Below, in pieces: positions 1-5,879 of a stretch of 7,816 bases of DNA (its first letter is position 1; each line of letters starts with the position of its first letter). The notes under the pieces were generated by a model that was not told where the DNA came from, did not search any database, and was given only the letters and a program-made list of their open reading frames with translations. The position numbers and the translations under genes were made by a program. The stretch comes from a bacterium (GTDB taxonomy: Bacteria > Patescibacteriota > Patescibacteriia > Patescibacteriales > GWC2-42-12), in NCBI GenBank assembly GCA_030655095.1, contig JAURWF010000009.1:1-7816 (forward strand), read 5' to 3'.

Positions 1-1117
1 AAAGTATTTCCTTGATAATTTTTATCATTGCCTCATTAGCTCCTTGTTTCATGACCAATTTAATATTTTTACTTAATTTTTCTTGCAATTCTTTATTTTT
101 AATTAATTTTTCAATTTCATTAATTAGTTTTTTTGATGTTAATTCTTTTTGTTTTAAAACAATCGCTGCCTGCGCCTTAATAAAAATATCTGCATTATCT
201 TCCTGATGTGAATCTGGCAGAGGAATTAAAATTGTTGGTTTGCCTAAATATGACAATTCAGATAAAACTCCCAAGCCACAACGACTTACAACAATATCTG
301 CTAAATTATAAACTTCGGCCATTTGCTCAACATCTAAAAATTCGTATTTTATATAATTTGTAATTTGTAATTCGTAATTCGTAATTACTTTATTTTTTCC
401 AGTAAGATGAATAATCTGACAAAACTTTGTTAATTCGCTCAAACTCTCCCAAACTAATTTATTAATCGCCATCGCCCCAGTCCCCCCACCAAGAATTAAC
501 ACTATTGGTAAGTTTTTATTTAAATTATATTTTTCATACTTTTGACTTTTGACTTTTAACTTTTGACTTCTTATTGGATTTCCAATCCAAACAGCTTTTT
601 TGCCATAATCTTTTAATGATTTTTCAAAAACAACTGTTATAACTTTTGCCAAAGGCGCCATTAATTTATTTGCTAAACCAGAACGAATATCTTGCTGATG
701 AACTAATACTTTAGCGCCTAAAAACCAAGCAGCCCAAACAGCAGGTACACTTACAAAACTACCAGCGCTAATTACTAAATCAGGCCGCCATTTTAATAAA
801 ATAAAAAGCGACTGCCAAAAACCTATTTTTATTTTAAAAATATCAATAAAATTTTTCCAAGAAAAATATCGCCTTAATTTCCCACAAGTAATTGCTCTAA
901 ATTTAATACCAGCCTTCTCAATCATTTCCCTCTCCGGCCCATCTTTTGTTCCAATCCACAAAAATTCACAAAATATTTTTTCATCAGTATTATTAATTCG
1001 TAATTCGTAATTCGTAATTGATAATTGATCAACCACAGCCAACAACGGCGCCACAGATCCGCCAGTACCACCACCAGTTAATAATACCTTGACAATTTTT
1101 TTATTTTGTGTTAACAT
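1..1117 (-). CDS. murG: MurG, UDP-GlcNAc:lipid I N-acetylglucosaminyltransferase (C-terminus cut by window edge)
   Basis: Transfers GlcNAc from UDP-GlcNAc onto lipid I to make lipid II on the inner face of the membrane. The minus-strand frame is open from the ATG at 1117-1115 to base 1 (372 codons), so only the extreme C-terminus is missing. Seen: glycine-rich loop LTGGGTGGSVAPLLAV (residues 13-28), HQQDIRSGLANKL (140-152), second-domain loop LGGGTGA (209-215), SRCGLGVLSELSYLGKPT (278-295) and PLPDSHQEDNA (299-309). Relative to the textbook enzyme, the His of GGTGGH is Ser and HEQN reads HQQD; I recall this pattern from candidate-phyla MurG proteins. Three low-complexity stretches (about residues 33-41, 184-193 and 244-255) are encoded by 7-bp tandem repeats. 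No Shine-Dalgarno precedes the start. It follows ftsW and higBA on the same strand. Confidence 0.93.
   Translation of the reverse strand, partial: MLTQNKKIVKVLLTGGGTGGSVAPLLAVVDQLSITNYELRINNTDEKIFCEFLWIGTKDGPEREMIEKAGIKFRAITCGKLRRYFSWKNFIDIFKIKIGFWQSLFILLKWRPDLVISAGSFVSVPAVWAAWFLGAKVLVHQQDIRSGLANKLMAPLAKVITVVFEKSLKDYGKKAVWIGNPIRSQKLKVKSQKYEKYNLNKNLPIVLILGGGTGAMAINKLVWESLSELTKFCQIIHLTGKNKVITNYELQITNYIKYEFLDVEQMAEVYNLADIVVSRCGLGVLSELSYLGKPTILIPLPDSHQEDNADIFIKAQAAIVLKQKELTSKKLINEIEKLIKNKELQEKLSKNIKLVMKQGANEAMIKIIKEIL
354..388 (-). repeat. 35-bp array of five 7-bp units inside murG
   Basis: Plus-strand units are TAATTTG, TAATTTG, TAATTCG, TAATTCG and TAATTAC. On the murG strand it reads in frame as part of VITNYELQITNY (residues 244-255). 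The same unit family recurs at 994-1028 and, degenerate, at 2082-2116. Confidence 0.85.
538..572 (-). repeat. 35-bp array of five 7-bp units (ACTTTTG family) inside murG
   Basis: Plus-strand units are ACTTTTG, ACTTTTG, ACTTTTA, ACTTTTG and ACTTCTT. On the murG strand it encodes the Lys/Ser/Gln-rich stretch RSQKLKVKSQK (residues 183-193), which falls at the expected linker between the two Rossmann domains. It differs from the TAATTCG family in unit sequence but has the same unit length and copy number. Confidence 0.85.
994..1028 (-). repeat. 35-bp array of five 7-bp units near the murG 5' end
   Basis: Plus-strand units are TAATTCG three times, then TAATTGA twice. In murG it encodes SITNYELRI (residues 33-41), between the first helix and the segment leading to the second strand. 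The peptide ITNYEL recurs at residues 245-250 because the same DNA repeat occurs there. Confidence 0.85.
1089..1117 (+). promoter_or_regulatory. Sigma-70-like promoter for the small plus-strand gene
   Basis: TTGACA at 1089-1094 is a perfect -35 box. It is followed by exactly 17 bp and TAACAT (1112-1117, four of six consensus bases). The predicted start is near 1124, about 27 nt before the ATG at 1151. The -10 box coincides with the murG start codon on the other strand, so polymerase bound here could interfere with murG expression. Confidence 0.6.
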
Positions 1118-1133
1118 AAAAAATCAAATAAAA

Positions 1134-1143
1134 AGGGGGTGAT
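1134..1143 (+). promoter_or_regulatory. Strong Shine-Dalgarno site
   Basis: AGGGGGTGAT differs by one base from the anti-16S complement AGGAGGTGAT. It ends 7 nt before the ATG at 1151, which fixes that start rather than the GTG at 1139 that lies inside the site. It is the only strong ribosome binding site I see in the window. Confidence 0.75.
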
Positions 1144-1150
1144 GATAAAA

Positions 1151-1342
1151 ATGGCTAATCCATGTATAATAACAATGGACAAAAAAGGTGCTTTATTATT
1201 TTTTGAAGATACCGATAAAAACTCGGCAATGATAAAGAACCTTTACGACTGTTTCCTCCCTTTGGGGAAGACATGGGAGGTAAGACCTCGAATGCACGAC
1301 ACAACATTGTGTCTGGCAATTGAAGATGTGACAAAAATTTAA
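1151..1342 (+). CDS. Small protein of unknown function (63 aa)
   Basis: I do not recognise this protein. The frame begins MANPCIITMDKKGALLFFED and ends IEDVTKI. It is soluble-looking, mixed in charge, with three cysteines and no membrane segment. Support for a real gene is contextual: a TTGACA-17-TAACAT promoter, an almost perfect Shine-Dalgarno and an intrinsic terminator directly after the stop make a compact unit of about 270 nt. It lies on the opposite strand within the murein cluster, between higA and murG. The second half is visibly richer in G+C than its surroundings and holds two inverted repeats (1255-1260 with 1275-1280, and 1298-1304 with 1307-1313). The transcript could therefore also act as a structured RNA. 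The complementary strand has an open frame too, but without a start signal. Confidence 0.6.
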   Translation: MANPCIITMDKKGALLFFEDTDKNSAMIKNLYDCFLPLGKTWEVRPRMHDTTLCLAIEDVTKI

Positions 1343-1350
1343 TAAAGTCC

Positions 1351-1394
1351 GCCACACGCTTTATTAAATCAATTTTTTAAGTGTGGCTTTTTTT
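1351..1394 (+). terminator. Intrinsic terminator of the small plus-strand gene
   Basis: GCCACAC (1351-1357) pairs with GTGTGGC (1381-1387) and is followed by seven T (1388-1394). The loop is long (23 nt). An alternative stem, AATAAAG (1341-1347) with CTTTATT (1359-1365), competes with the left arm. The T tract on one side only indicates plus-strand termination. Confidence 0.75.
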
Positions 1395-1408
1395 ATTACA
1401 ACGAACTA

Positions 1409-1714
1409 TCAACTAATAGCAAATTCAAATACTTTTACTTTATTTTTTAATATATAAAATAACTCTTCTGCTTCTATTTCCAAATCAAAGTGCGATTGCA
1501 GATTAAGCCAAAATTGTGGTGAAATATTAAAATATTTTCCTAAACGAAGCGCAGTGTCTGCGGAAATAGAGCGAATACCATGCGCGATTTCATTAATTCT
1601 GCGCGGAGCAACTCCAATATCTTTAGCTAAGCGATACTGGCTAATTTTAAAAGGGATTAAAAATTCTTCCATTAATATTTCTCCTGGATGAATTGGTTTA
1701 ATTTTTTTAGACAT
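1409..1714 (-). CDS. higA: HigA-family antitoxin with helix-turn-helix domain
   Basis: A 101-aa Xre-type DNA-binding antitoxin that neutralises HigB and, with it, represses their operon. Seen: HPGEIL at residues 9-14, the family hallmark. The helix-turn-helix lies around residues 24-47 (ISQYRLAKDIGVAPRRINEI). The usual trailing segment follows: ISADTALRLGKYFNISPQFWLNLQ (52-75). The length is normal. It starts 12 nt after the higB stop with no clear ribosome binding site between, in line with the toxin-first order of hig modules. It ends shortly before the terminator of the opposing small gene. Confidence 0.92.
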   Translation of the reverse strand: MSKKIKPIHPGEILMEEFLIPFKISQYRLAKDIGVAPRRINEIAHGIRSISADTALRLGKYFNISPQFWLNLQSHFDLEIEAEELFYILKNKVKVFEFAIS

Positions 1715-1726
1715 ATAATTTTATAA

Positions 1727-2014
1727 TTAATGATAATCAATTATCTCTACTTCATAAGCATCTTGCTGATGCCATTTAAAACAGATCCGCCATTGATCGT
1801 TAATACGAATGCTATGCTGTTTATTCCTTTCGCCTTTTAATTTTTCTAGACGATTAGCTGGCGGTATTCGCAAATCATTTATTGAATTAACGGCATCAAT
1901 CATCCAAAGTTTGCGCATTGCTGTTCTTTGAATTGAAGACGGCAATTTAAGCGAATATTCTCTATTGAATATTTTTTGAGTTTCTTTGCATTTAAAACTT
2001 TTTATCATAAACAT
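1727..2014 (-). CDS. higB: HigB/RelE-superfamily toxin
   Basis: A mRNA-cleaving toxin of the HigB (plasmid maintenance killer) type, expected to act on translating ribosomes and to be bound by the HigA encoded downstream. Seen in 95 aa: IPPANRLEKLKGERNKQHSI (residues 50-69) followed by RINDQWRICFKW (70-81), the conserved core carrying the basic and aromatic residues of the family, and the closing strand YEVEIIDYH. Two starts are possible: ATG at 2014 and ATG at 2008 (giving MIKSF, the commoner family N-terminus). The promoter -10 box ends only 4 nt upstream of 2014, so the message is probably leaderless or nearly so. Confidence 0.92.
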   Translation of the reverse strand: MFMIKSFKCKETQKIFNREYSLKLPSSIQRTAMRKLWMIDAVNSINDLRIPPANRLEKLKGERNKQHSIRINDQWRICFKWHQQDAYEVEIIDYH

Positions 2015-2018
2015 TGTT

Positions 2019-2047
2019 ATATTAACGCGTCACAATAATATTGTCAA
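2019..2047 (-). promoter_or_regulatory. higBA promoter
   Basis: On the minus strand TTGACA (2047-2042) is a perfect -35 box. A 17-bp spacer and TAATAT (2024-2019) follow. Initiation would fall at or within a few bases of the higB ATG, and there is no room for a Shine-Dalgarno. Confidence 0.75.
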
Positions 2048-2054
2048 ACGTTAA
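2022..2054. promoter_or_regulatory. Nested palindrome over the higBA promoter, candidate HigA operator
   Basis: Inner arms ACAAT (2032-2036) and ATTGT (2040-2044) and outer arms TTAACG (2022-2027) and CGTTAA (2049-2054) share the same centre at 2038. The dyad covers the spacer and both promoter boxes, where a HigA dimer would block polymerase. Autoregulation is known for the family; binding here is inferred. Confidence 0.6.
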
Positions 2055-2081
2055 TAGATTAAGCCTTACTTTTTATCTCAT

Positions 2082-2116
2082 TAACTCATAATTCGTAATT
2101 ATTAATTATTAATCAT
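2082..2116. repeat. Degenerate 35-bp array of five 7-bp units between ftsW and higB
   Basis: Units are TAACTCA, TAATTCG, TAATTAT, TAATTAT and TAATCAT. It has the same length and copy number as the two TAATTCG arrays inside murG, but is more diverged. It is intergenic. Confidence 0.65.
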
Positions 2117-2145
2117 TACAAAATAAACTCCTAAATCAACTTTCG

Positions 2146-2208
2146 ACTTTATGAACTTTACAGACTTTACAGACTTTATAGACTTTATGGACTTTATAGA
2201 CTTTTTGT
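2146..2208. repeat. 9-bp tandem repeat overlapping the end of ftsW
   Basis: Seven units of the type ACTTTATAG begin at 2146, 2155, 2164, 2173, 2182, 2191 and 2200; the last is degenerate. The ftsW stop (2196-2194) and its last codons (KSL) lie inside it. A shorter array of the same unit follows mraY at 3398-3424. Confidence 0.85.
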
Positions 2209-3333
2209 TTGTTTGCTAATATTAACTAAAATCCCTATTGCTGCTAATGCTGACATAAGAGATGAACCCCCTCTGCTAATAAAGGGCAAAGGAACTCCTG
2301 TCATTGGGATTAAATTAATCATCCCGCCAATATTAATAAATGCCTGAAAAGTTATCCAGCCAACCATTCCAATTGCTAAAATTTTACCAAAATTATCAGG
2401 AGCACTCTTGGATATTAAAAATCCTTTATAAAATAATAGTAAATATAAAATTACCAAAATAGCAGAAAAAATCAAGCCAGTCTCCTCTCCAATAATAGCA
2501 AAAATTGAATCACCGCTTACCTCTGGTAAATATGAATATTTTTGCCTAGATGCTCCCAATCCCCTACCAAACAAACCGCCAGAACCAACTGCTATTAAAG
2601 ATTGGTTAATTTGATAACAAGTATCTTGTCGAGAATAATTAGAATCAATAAGACATCTAAAGCGATCAGCTTGATAAGGCTTAAAATGAATCATAATAGC
2701 TAAAGCCAAAATACCAATTAAAACAATAAATAGAATATGCTTAATATTGCCACCTCCTACAAAATATACTAAAAATGATGTTAAAGTTAATATAAATAAA
2801 GTGCCGACATCTGGCTGAAGCAACATTAACAAAGCAAGAACACTAAAAGCAATTAAAAAAGGGCCGATTCCTTGAGTAATTTCTGTTAACTTATTTTTTC
2901 TACTTTCTAGCCAAGCTGCTAAATAAAGCAGAAAAGTAATCTTAACAAATTCAGAAGGCTGTAAAGAAAAACCAAAAATATTAATCCAACTTTTAGCAGT
3001 CCCCCAATCACCACGCAATCCAGGAATAAAAACCAATGTCAATAAAATAATGGAAAAAATCAACATAAAAAAAGCATATTTTTTCCATTTATGATAATCA
3101 ATTTTAGAAAAGAACCAATAAACAAATAAACTTAAAATTAGAAAAAATATTTGACGTTTAAAAATAAAATAACTATCGCCATAAACATTATAAGAAGCTA
3201 CAGAAGAAGCGCTAGCAAGCATTATTAAACCAAAAATAATAATTACACCAACCAAACAAATCAAGCCTTTATCACCTGCTCTATCTTTTGAAACACCTAA
3301 TAGTATATTAATTGATCTTCGCCAGTTAGACAT
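2194..3333 (-). CDS. ftsW: FtsW/RodA-family SEDS peptidoglycan glycosyltransferase
   Basis: A polytopic membrane enzyme that polymerises lipid II into glycan strands, normally with a class B penicillin-binding protein at the septum. Seen in 379 aa: about ten hydrophobic segments; SWINIFGFSLQPSEFVKI (residues 115-132); LLQPDVGT (171-178); GGLFGRGLGASRQK (252-265); PEVSGDSIFAIIGEETG (270-286), with Asp275 at the position of the catalytic aspartate of the family; and LIPMTGVPLPFISRGGSS (341-358). FtsW rather than RodA is chosen because of the mraY/murG neighbourhood; the sequence alone is less decisive. The start at 3333 lies 92 bp after the mraY stop and lacks a good Shine-Dalgarno. The last residues are encoded by a 9-bp tandem repeat. 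Confidence 0.9.
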   Translation of the reverse strand: MSNWRRSINILLGVSKDRAGDKGLICLVGVIIIFGLIMLASASSVASYNVYGDSYFIFKRQIFFLILSLFVYWFFSKIDYHKWKKYAFFMLIFSIILLTLVFIPGLRGDWGTAKSWINIFGFSLQPSEFVKITFLLYLAAWLESRKNKLTEITQGIGPFLIAFSVLALLMLLQPDVGTLFILTLTSFLVYFVGGGNIKHILFIVLIGILALAIMIHFKPYQADRFRCLIDSNYSRQDTCYQINQSLIAVGSGGLFGRGLGASRQKYSYLPEVSGDSIFAIIGEETGLIFSAILVILYLLLFYKGFLISKSAPDNFGKILAIGMVGWITFQAFINIGGMINLIPMTGVPLPFISRGGSSLMSALAAIGILVNISKQTKSL

Positions 3334-3397
3334 AAATTAGACTAGTTGCGCCTACCTCTAAATACTACATTTAGTATAAAATTAAATAATAATAATG

Positions 3398-3424
3398 ACT
3401 TCATAGACTTTATAGACTTTATAA
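3398..3424. repeat. Three-unit 9-bp tandem repeat after mraY
   Basis: ACTTCATAG, ACTTTATAG and ACTTTATAA lie directly beyond the mraY stop codon. The unit matches the array at the ftsW 3' end (2146-2208). No other feature is evident in the rest of the gap to ftsW (3334-3397). Confidence 0.8.
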
Positions 3425-3425
3425 A

Positions 3426-4472
3426 CTAACTTTTATCTACTAAAAAAATAATCAAACCAATAAAAGCGCTTACTCCTGCTATTACCCAAAAACGCATAAC
3501 TATTTTTGGTTCAGACCAATTTTTAGCTTCAAAATGATGATGAATCGGAGTTGAAATAAAAACTTTTTTATTAAACATTTTTTTTGAGATCATCTGAATA
3601 ATAACTGATCCCGATTCAATTACAAAAATCAAACCAATAACAGGCAAAATCATAACTGAATTAGTGAGAAAAGCAATAACGCCTAAAGTTACACCCAAAC
3701 TCATAGCTCCTGTGTCTCCCATATAAAACCTTGCTGGACTAATATTAAACCAAAGAAAAGCTAACAAAGCCCCGACAATTACCCCACAAAAAGTGGCTAA
3801 ATCAAACTTGCCATTAACAAAAGCAATTACACCAAAAGCTCCAAAGGCAATAAGTAATGTTCCGCCAGCCAAACCGTCTAATCCATCAGTTTCATTAACT
3901 GAAAAAGCAGTGGCAATAATAACAAAAACAAAAATTAAAATATATGACCAGCCTAATTGAAAATCACCCAAAAATGGAACATGAAAAATATCCCAGCCTA
4001 ATTTAAAATAAAACCAATAAGCACCGACTAAAGCGATTATAGTATAAATTATTAAACGATGATAAACATTTAAACCTCCACCACCAGAAAGCCCCTTACC
4101 TCTAACATCTAGCCAATCATCAAACAAACCGACTAAAGCTGTTGCGACTAAAACTCCAAGCGGCAATAAAGTTTGTTTTCCAGAAAGAAAATTTAAATTT
4201 TTTAAAAATTCTCCTGGCAAAAATTTAGCAAAATAAAAAAATGAAACTGAAAAAATTAGAACAGTTACCCAAACAAGCAATCCGCCCATTGTTGGAGTGC
4301 CACTTTTATGAGCATGTAATTTACTAAAAATCGGAGTTTTGCCACTATTTCTAATTTGTTTTCCTAATTTATATTTATACAAAAAATGAGTTAATAATGG
4401 TGTCCAAGCCATAGTAAAAACAAAAGCCAACGCTGTTAACAATAAAATTTTCGCAATATAAAAATCAAACAT
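3426..4472 (-). CDS. mraY: MraY, phospho-MurNAc-pentapeptide transferase
   Basis: Integral membrane enzyme that moves phospho-MurNAc-pentapeptide from UDP to undecaprenyl phosphate, making lipid I for MurG. Seen in 348 aa: ten or so hydrophobic segments; HAHKSGTPTMGG (residues 53-64); the paired aspartates LFDDW (116-120); NETDGLDGLAGG (193-204); FYMGDTGAMSLG (249-260) with the conserved Asp253; and the triple-His loop PIHHHFE (309-315). All catalytic landmarks are present and length is typical. The start at 4472 follows the small membrane gene by 73 bp. The usual neighbour murD is missing between this gene and ftsW. Confidence 0.96.
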   Translation of the reverse strand: MFDFYIAKILLLTALAFVFTMAWTPLLTHFLYKYKLGKQIRNSGKTPIFSKLHAHKSGTPTMGGLLVWVTVLIFSVSFFYFAKFLPGEFLKNLNFLSGKQTLLPLGVLVATALVGLFDDWLDVRGKGLSGGGGLNVYHRLIIYTIIALVGAYWFYFKLGWDIFHVPFLGDFQLGWSYILIFVFVIIATAFSVNETDGLDGLAGGTLLIAFGAFGVIAFVNGKFDLATFCGVIVGALLAFLWFNISPARFYMGDTGAMSLGVTLGVIAFLTNSVMILPVIGLIFVIESGSVIIQMISKKMFNKKVFISTPIHHHFEAKNWSEPKIVMRFWVIAGVSAFIGLIIFLVDKS

Positions 4473-4477
4473 AAATT

Positions 4478-4537
4478 TAGCTTTTTAGGTTGTAGCTTTT
4501 TAGCTTTTTAGTAAACGTCCAAGAAGCTAAAAGCTAA
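4478..4537. repeat. AGCTTTTTAG repeat with inverted copy between the membrane gene and mraY
   Basis: TAGCTTTTTAG occurs at 4478-4488 and 4493-4503, with another CTTTTTAG at 4504-4511. The inverted form AGCTAAAAGCTA (4525-4536) can pair with 4493-4505, leaving one bulged T. No T tract follows on either strand, so it is not a standard terminator. It is followed by ACTGACTGACT (4537-4547). Confidence 0.65.
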
Positions 4538-4545
4538 CTGACTGA

Positions 4546-4959
4546 CTACCTAAAATTAATTAAATATAAAGCCATTACACTCATTAAAAGAAATAAATTA
4601 ACAACAATAGATGAAACTAATAACAGATGAATAACAAATTTATTTTCTTTATAAATATTTATTATTAATAATAAATTTAATAAAATAAAAAATAAACCAA
4701 CTGCAGGGATAATATACATTTTAGAAATATCACCAATCAAATTAACGCCAAAATTAACATTGTAATGTAATATTACTAAATTTTGACTTATTATAGAGCT
4801 AATATAATAAACAAATACCCAATTAAATATATTCAAAACCAAAGCAATAATTAAATAAACTCTAATATATAAAAAACTTAATAAATGCCAGCAAATATCT
4901 GTTAAATTTTTGCGGGTAAAATAAAAATGCTCTGTTATTTTTAACCAATCTATTTTCAT
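4546..4959 (-). CDS. Small membrane protein of unknown function
   Basis: A 137-aa protein without a function I can name. A charged N-terminal segment (residues 1-30) precedes hydrophobic segments at about 33-57, 80-103 and 108-133, with a short positive loop IYKENKF (102-108) between the last two. The phrase LVILHYNVNFGVNLIG (61-76) between the first and second segments looks like a conserved signature. I recall similar small membrane proteins in candidate-phyla genomes, but cannot verify that. It starts the minus-strand run leading into mraY and is divergent from the metallopeptidase gene, with 67 bp between the two starts. A role in envelope synthesis is only a guess from position. Confidence 0.75.
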   Translation of the reverse strand: MKIDWLKITEHFYFTRKNLTDICWHLLSFLYIRVYLIIALVLNIFNWVFVYYISSIISQNLVILHYNVNFGVNLIGDISKMYIIPAVGLFFILLNLLLIINIYKENKFVIHLLLVSSIVVNLFLLMSVMALYLINFR

Positions 4960-4985
4960 AAATATAATCCTACCACAAAATTAAC

Positions 4986-5014
4986 TTGTTGCAAAAAAAA
5001 GCAAGCTGTATAAT
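4986..5014 (+). promoter_or_regulatory. Promoter of the metallopeptidase gene
   Basis: A perfect TATAAT (5009-5014) is preceded by 17 bp and TTGTTG (4986-4991, weak -35). Initiation near 5021 would leave about 6 nt before the ATG at 5027, giving a nearly leaderless message. This agrees with the lack of a Shine-Dalgarno. Confidence 0.6.
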
Positions 5015-5026
5015 AAACATAAATAA

Positions 5027-5818
5027 ATGAAACAATCTATAAAAAATTATTTTTGGGAAATTAGTGGAATTAATTATCTAGTAAAAATTAGCAAAGGAAA
5101 AAAGAGCCACATCAGAACTTCAATTAGTAAAAATGGTATTAATATAAGAATACCCTATTTTTTAAATAAAGAAAAAATTAATAAAGAATTAATAAGAATT
5201 AAAAATTGGGCTGAAGAAAAGATTTTAGAAAATCCTAAAAGATTTGAACCAAAAATTCAAAAAGAATATAAAAATGGAGATATAATAAAAGTCGGTAATA
5301 TTGAATATTTTCTTAAACTAGAATTTAAAGATAGAAAATATAGCTCAGTATCAATAATTAATGAAATAATTAATCTATCTATTCCTGAAAATCTTTCTAA
5401 AGAAGAACGAAGTAAAAGTATATCAATATTGTTGAGCAGAAGTATAGCTAAACAAAGATTACCTGAACTTCAAAATAAAATTAAAGAATTAAATCAAAAA
5501 CATTTTAATCAAAAAATAAACAAAACAACTTTTAATAAAATATTAAATTACTTCAAAAAACGCGAAATAAATAAAATTTCTTTTAAACATAATAAATCAA
5601 ACTGGGGCAGTTGCTCTAGCGCAGGAAATATTAATATTTCAACAAGATTGCTTTTTGCGCCAAACGAAGTATTAGAATATGTTTGCATCCACGAATTAGC
5701 TCATTTAATTGAACTTAATCATTCAAAAAAATTTTGGACTATAGTAAAAATGACAATGCCCGATTATAAAGAAAAAATAAAATGGCTAAAAGAAAATAGC
5801 AACAATTGCGAATTTTAA
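5027..5818 (+). CDS. YgjP-like zinc metallopeptidase (DUF45/M48-type)
   Basis: A 263-aa predicted metal-dependent peptidase of the YgjP (DUF45) family, whose cellular substrates are poorly known. Seen: WGSCSSAGNINISTRLLFAP (residues 193-212), then the zinc motif HELAH (His222, Glu223, His226) and downstream LNHSKKFW (230-237), the third-ligand region. The N-terminal half is a lysine-rich beta domain typical of the family, with IRIPYFLNKEKI at 40-51. There is no signal peptide, so it is probably cytoplasmic. It is a single-gene unit, divergent from the small membrane protein and convergent with the reverse transcriptase. Confidence 0.9.
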   Translation: MKQSIKNYFWEISGINYLVKISKGKKSHIRTSISKNGINIRIPYFLNKEKINKELIRIKNWAEEKILENPKRFEPKIQKEYKNGDIIKVGNIEYFLKLEFKDRKYSSVSIINEIINLSIPENLSKEERSKSISILLSRSIAKQRLPELQNKIKELNQKHFNQKINKTTFNKILNYFKKREINKISFKHNKSNWGSCSSAGNINISTRLLFAPNEVLEYVCIHELAHLIELNHSKKFWTIVKMTMPDYKEKIKWLKENSNNCEF

Positions 5819-5822
5819 AATA

Positions 5823-5862
5823 ATCCCGCATTCCATTATTTATATTTTAAGAATAGCGGGAT
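5823..5862. terminator. Hairpin between the convergent metallopeptidase and reverse transcriptase genes
   Basis: ATCCCGCATTC (5823-5833) pairs with GAATAGCGGGAT (5851-5862) with one bulge. It is GC-rich at the base and sits exactly in the 61-bp gap between two converging stops. No long T run follows on either strand, so a bidirectional terminator is likely but not certain. Confidence 0.5.
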
Positions 5863-5879
5863 CGGACTTTGAAAAAATT

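Noticed and set aside
12..206. Plus-strand hydrophobic open frame at the left edge
   Set aside because: It is a shadow of murG, with AT-rich antisense composition and no start signal.
354..1028. 7-bp arrays read as a CRISPR
   Set aside because: Units are contiguous with no spacers, far too short, and lie within coding sequence; no cas genes.
1255..1313. Riboswitch or known structured RNA
   Set aside because: Two inverted repeats are present, but I recognise no known class, and they lie within an open frame with good translation signals.
1155..1355. Minus-strand open frame opposite the small gene
   Set aside because: The promoter, Shine-Dalgarno and terminator all belong to the plus strand; nothing supports this frame.
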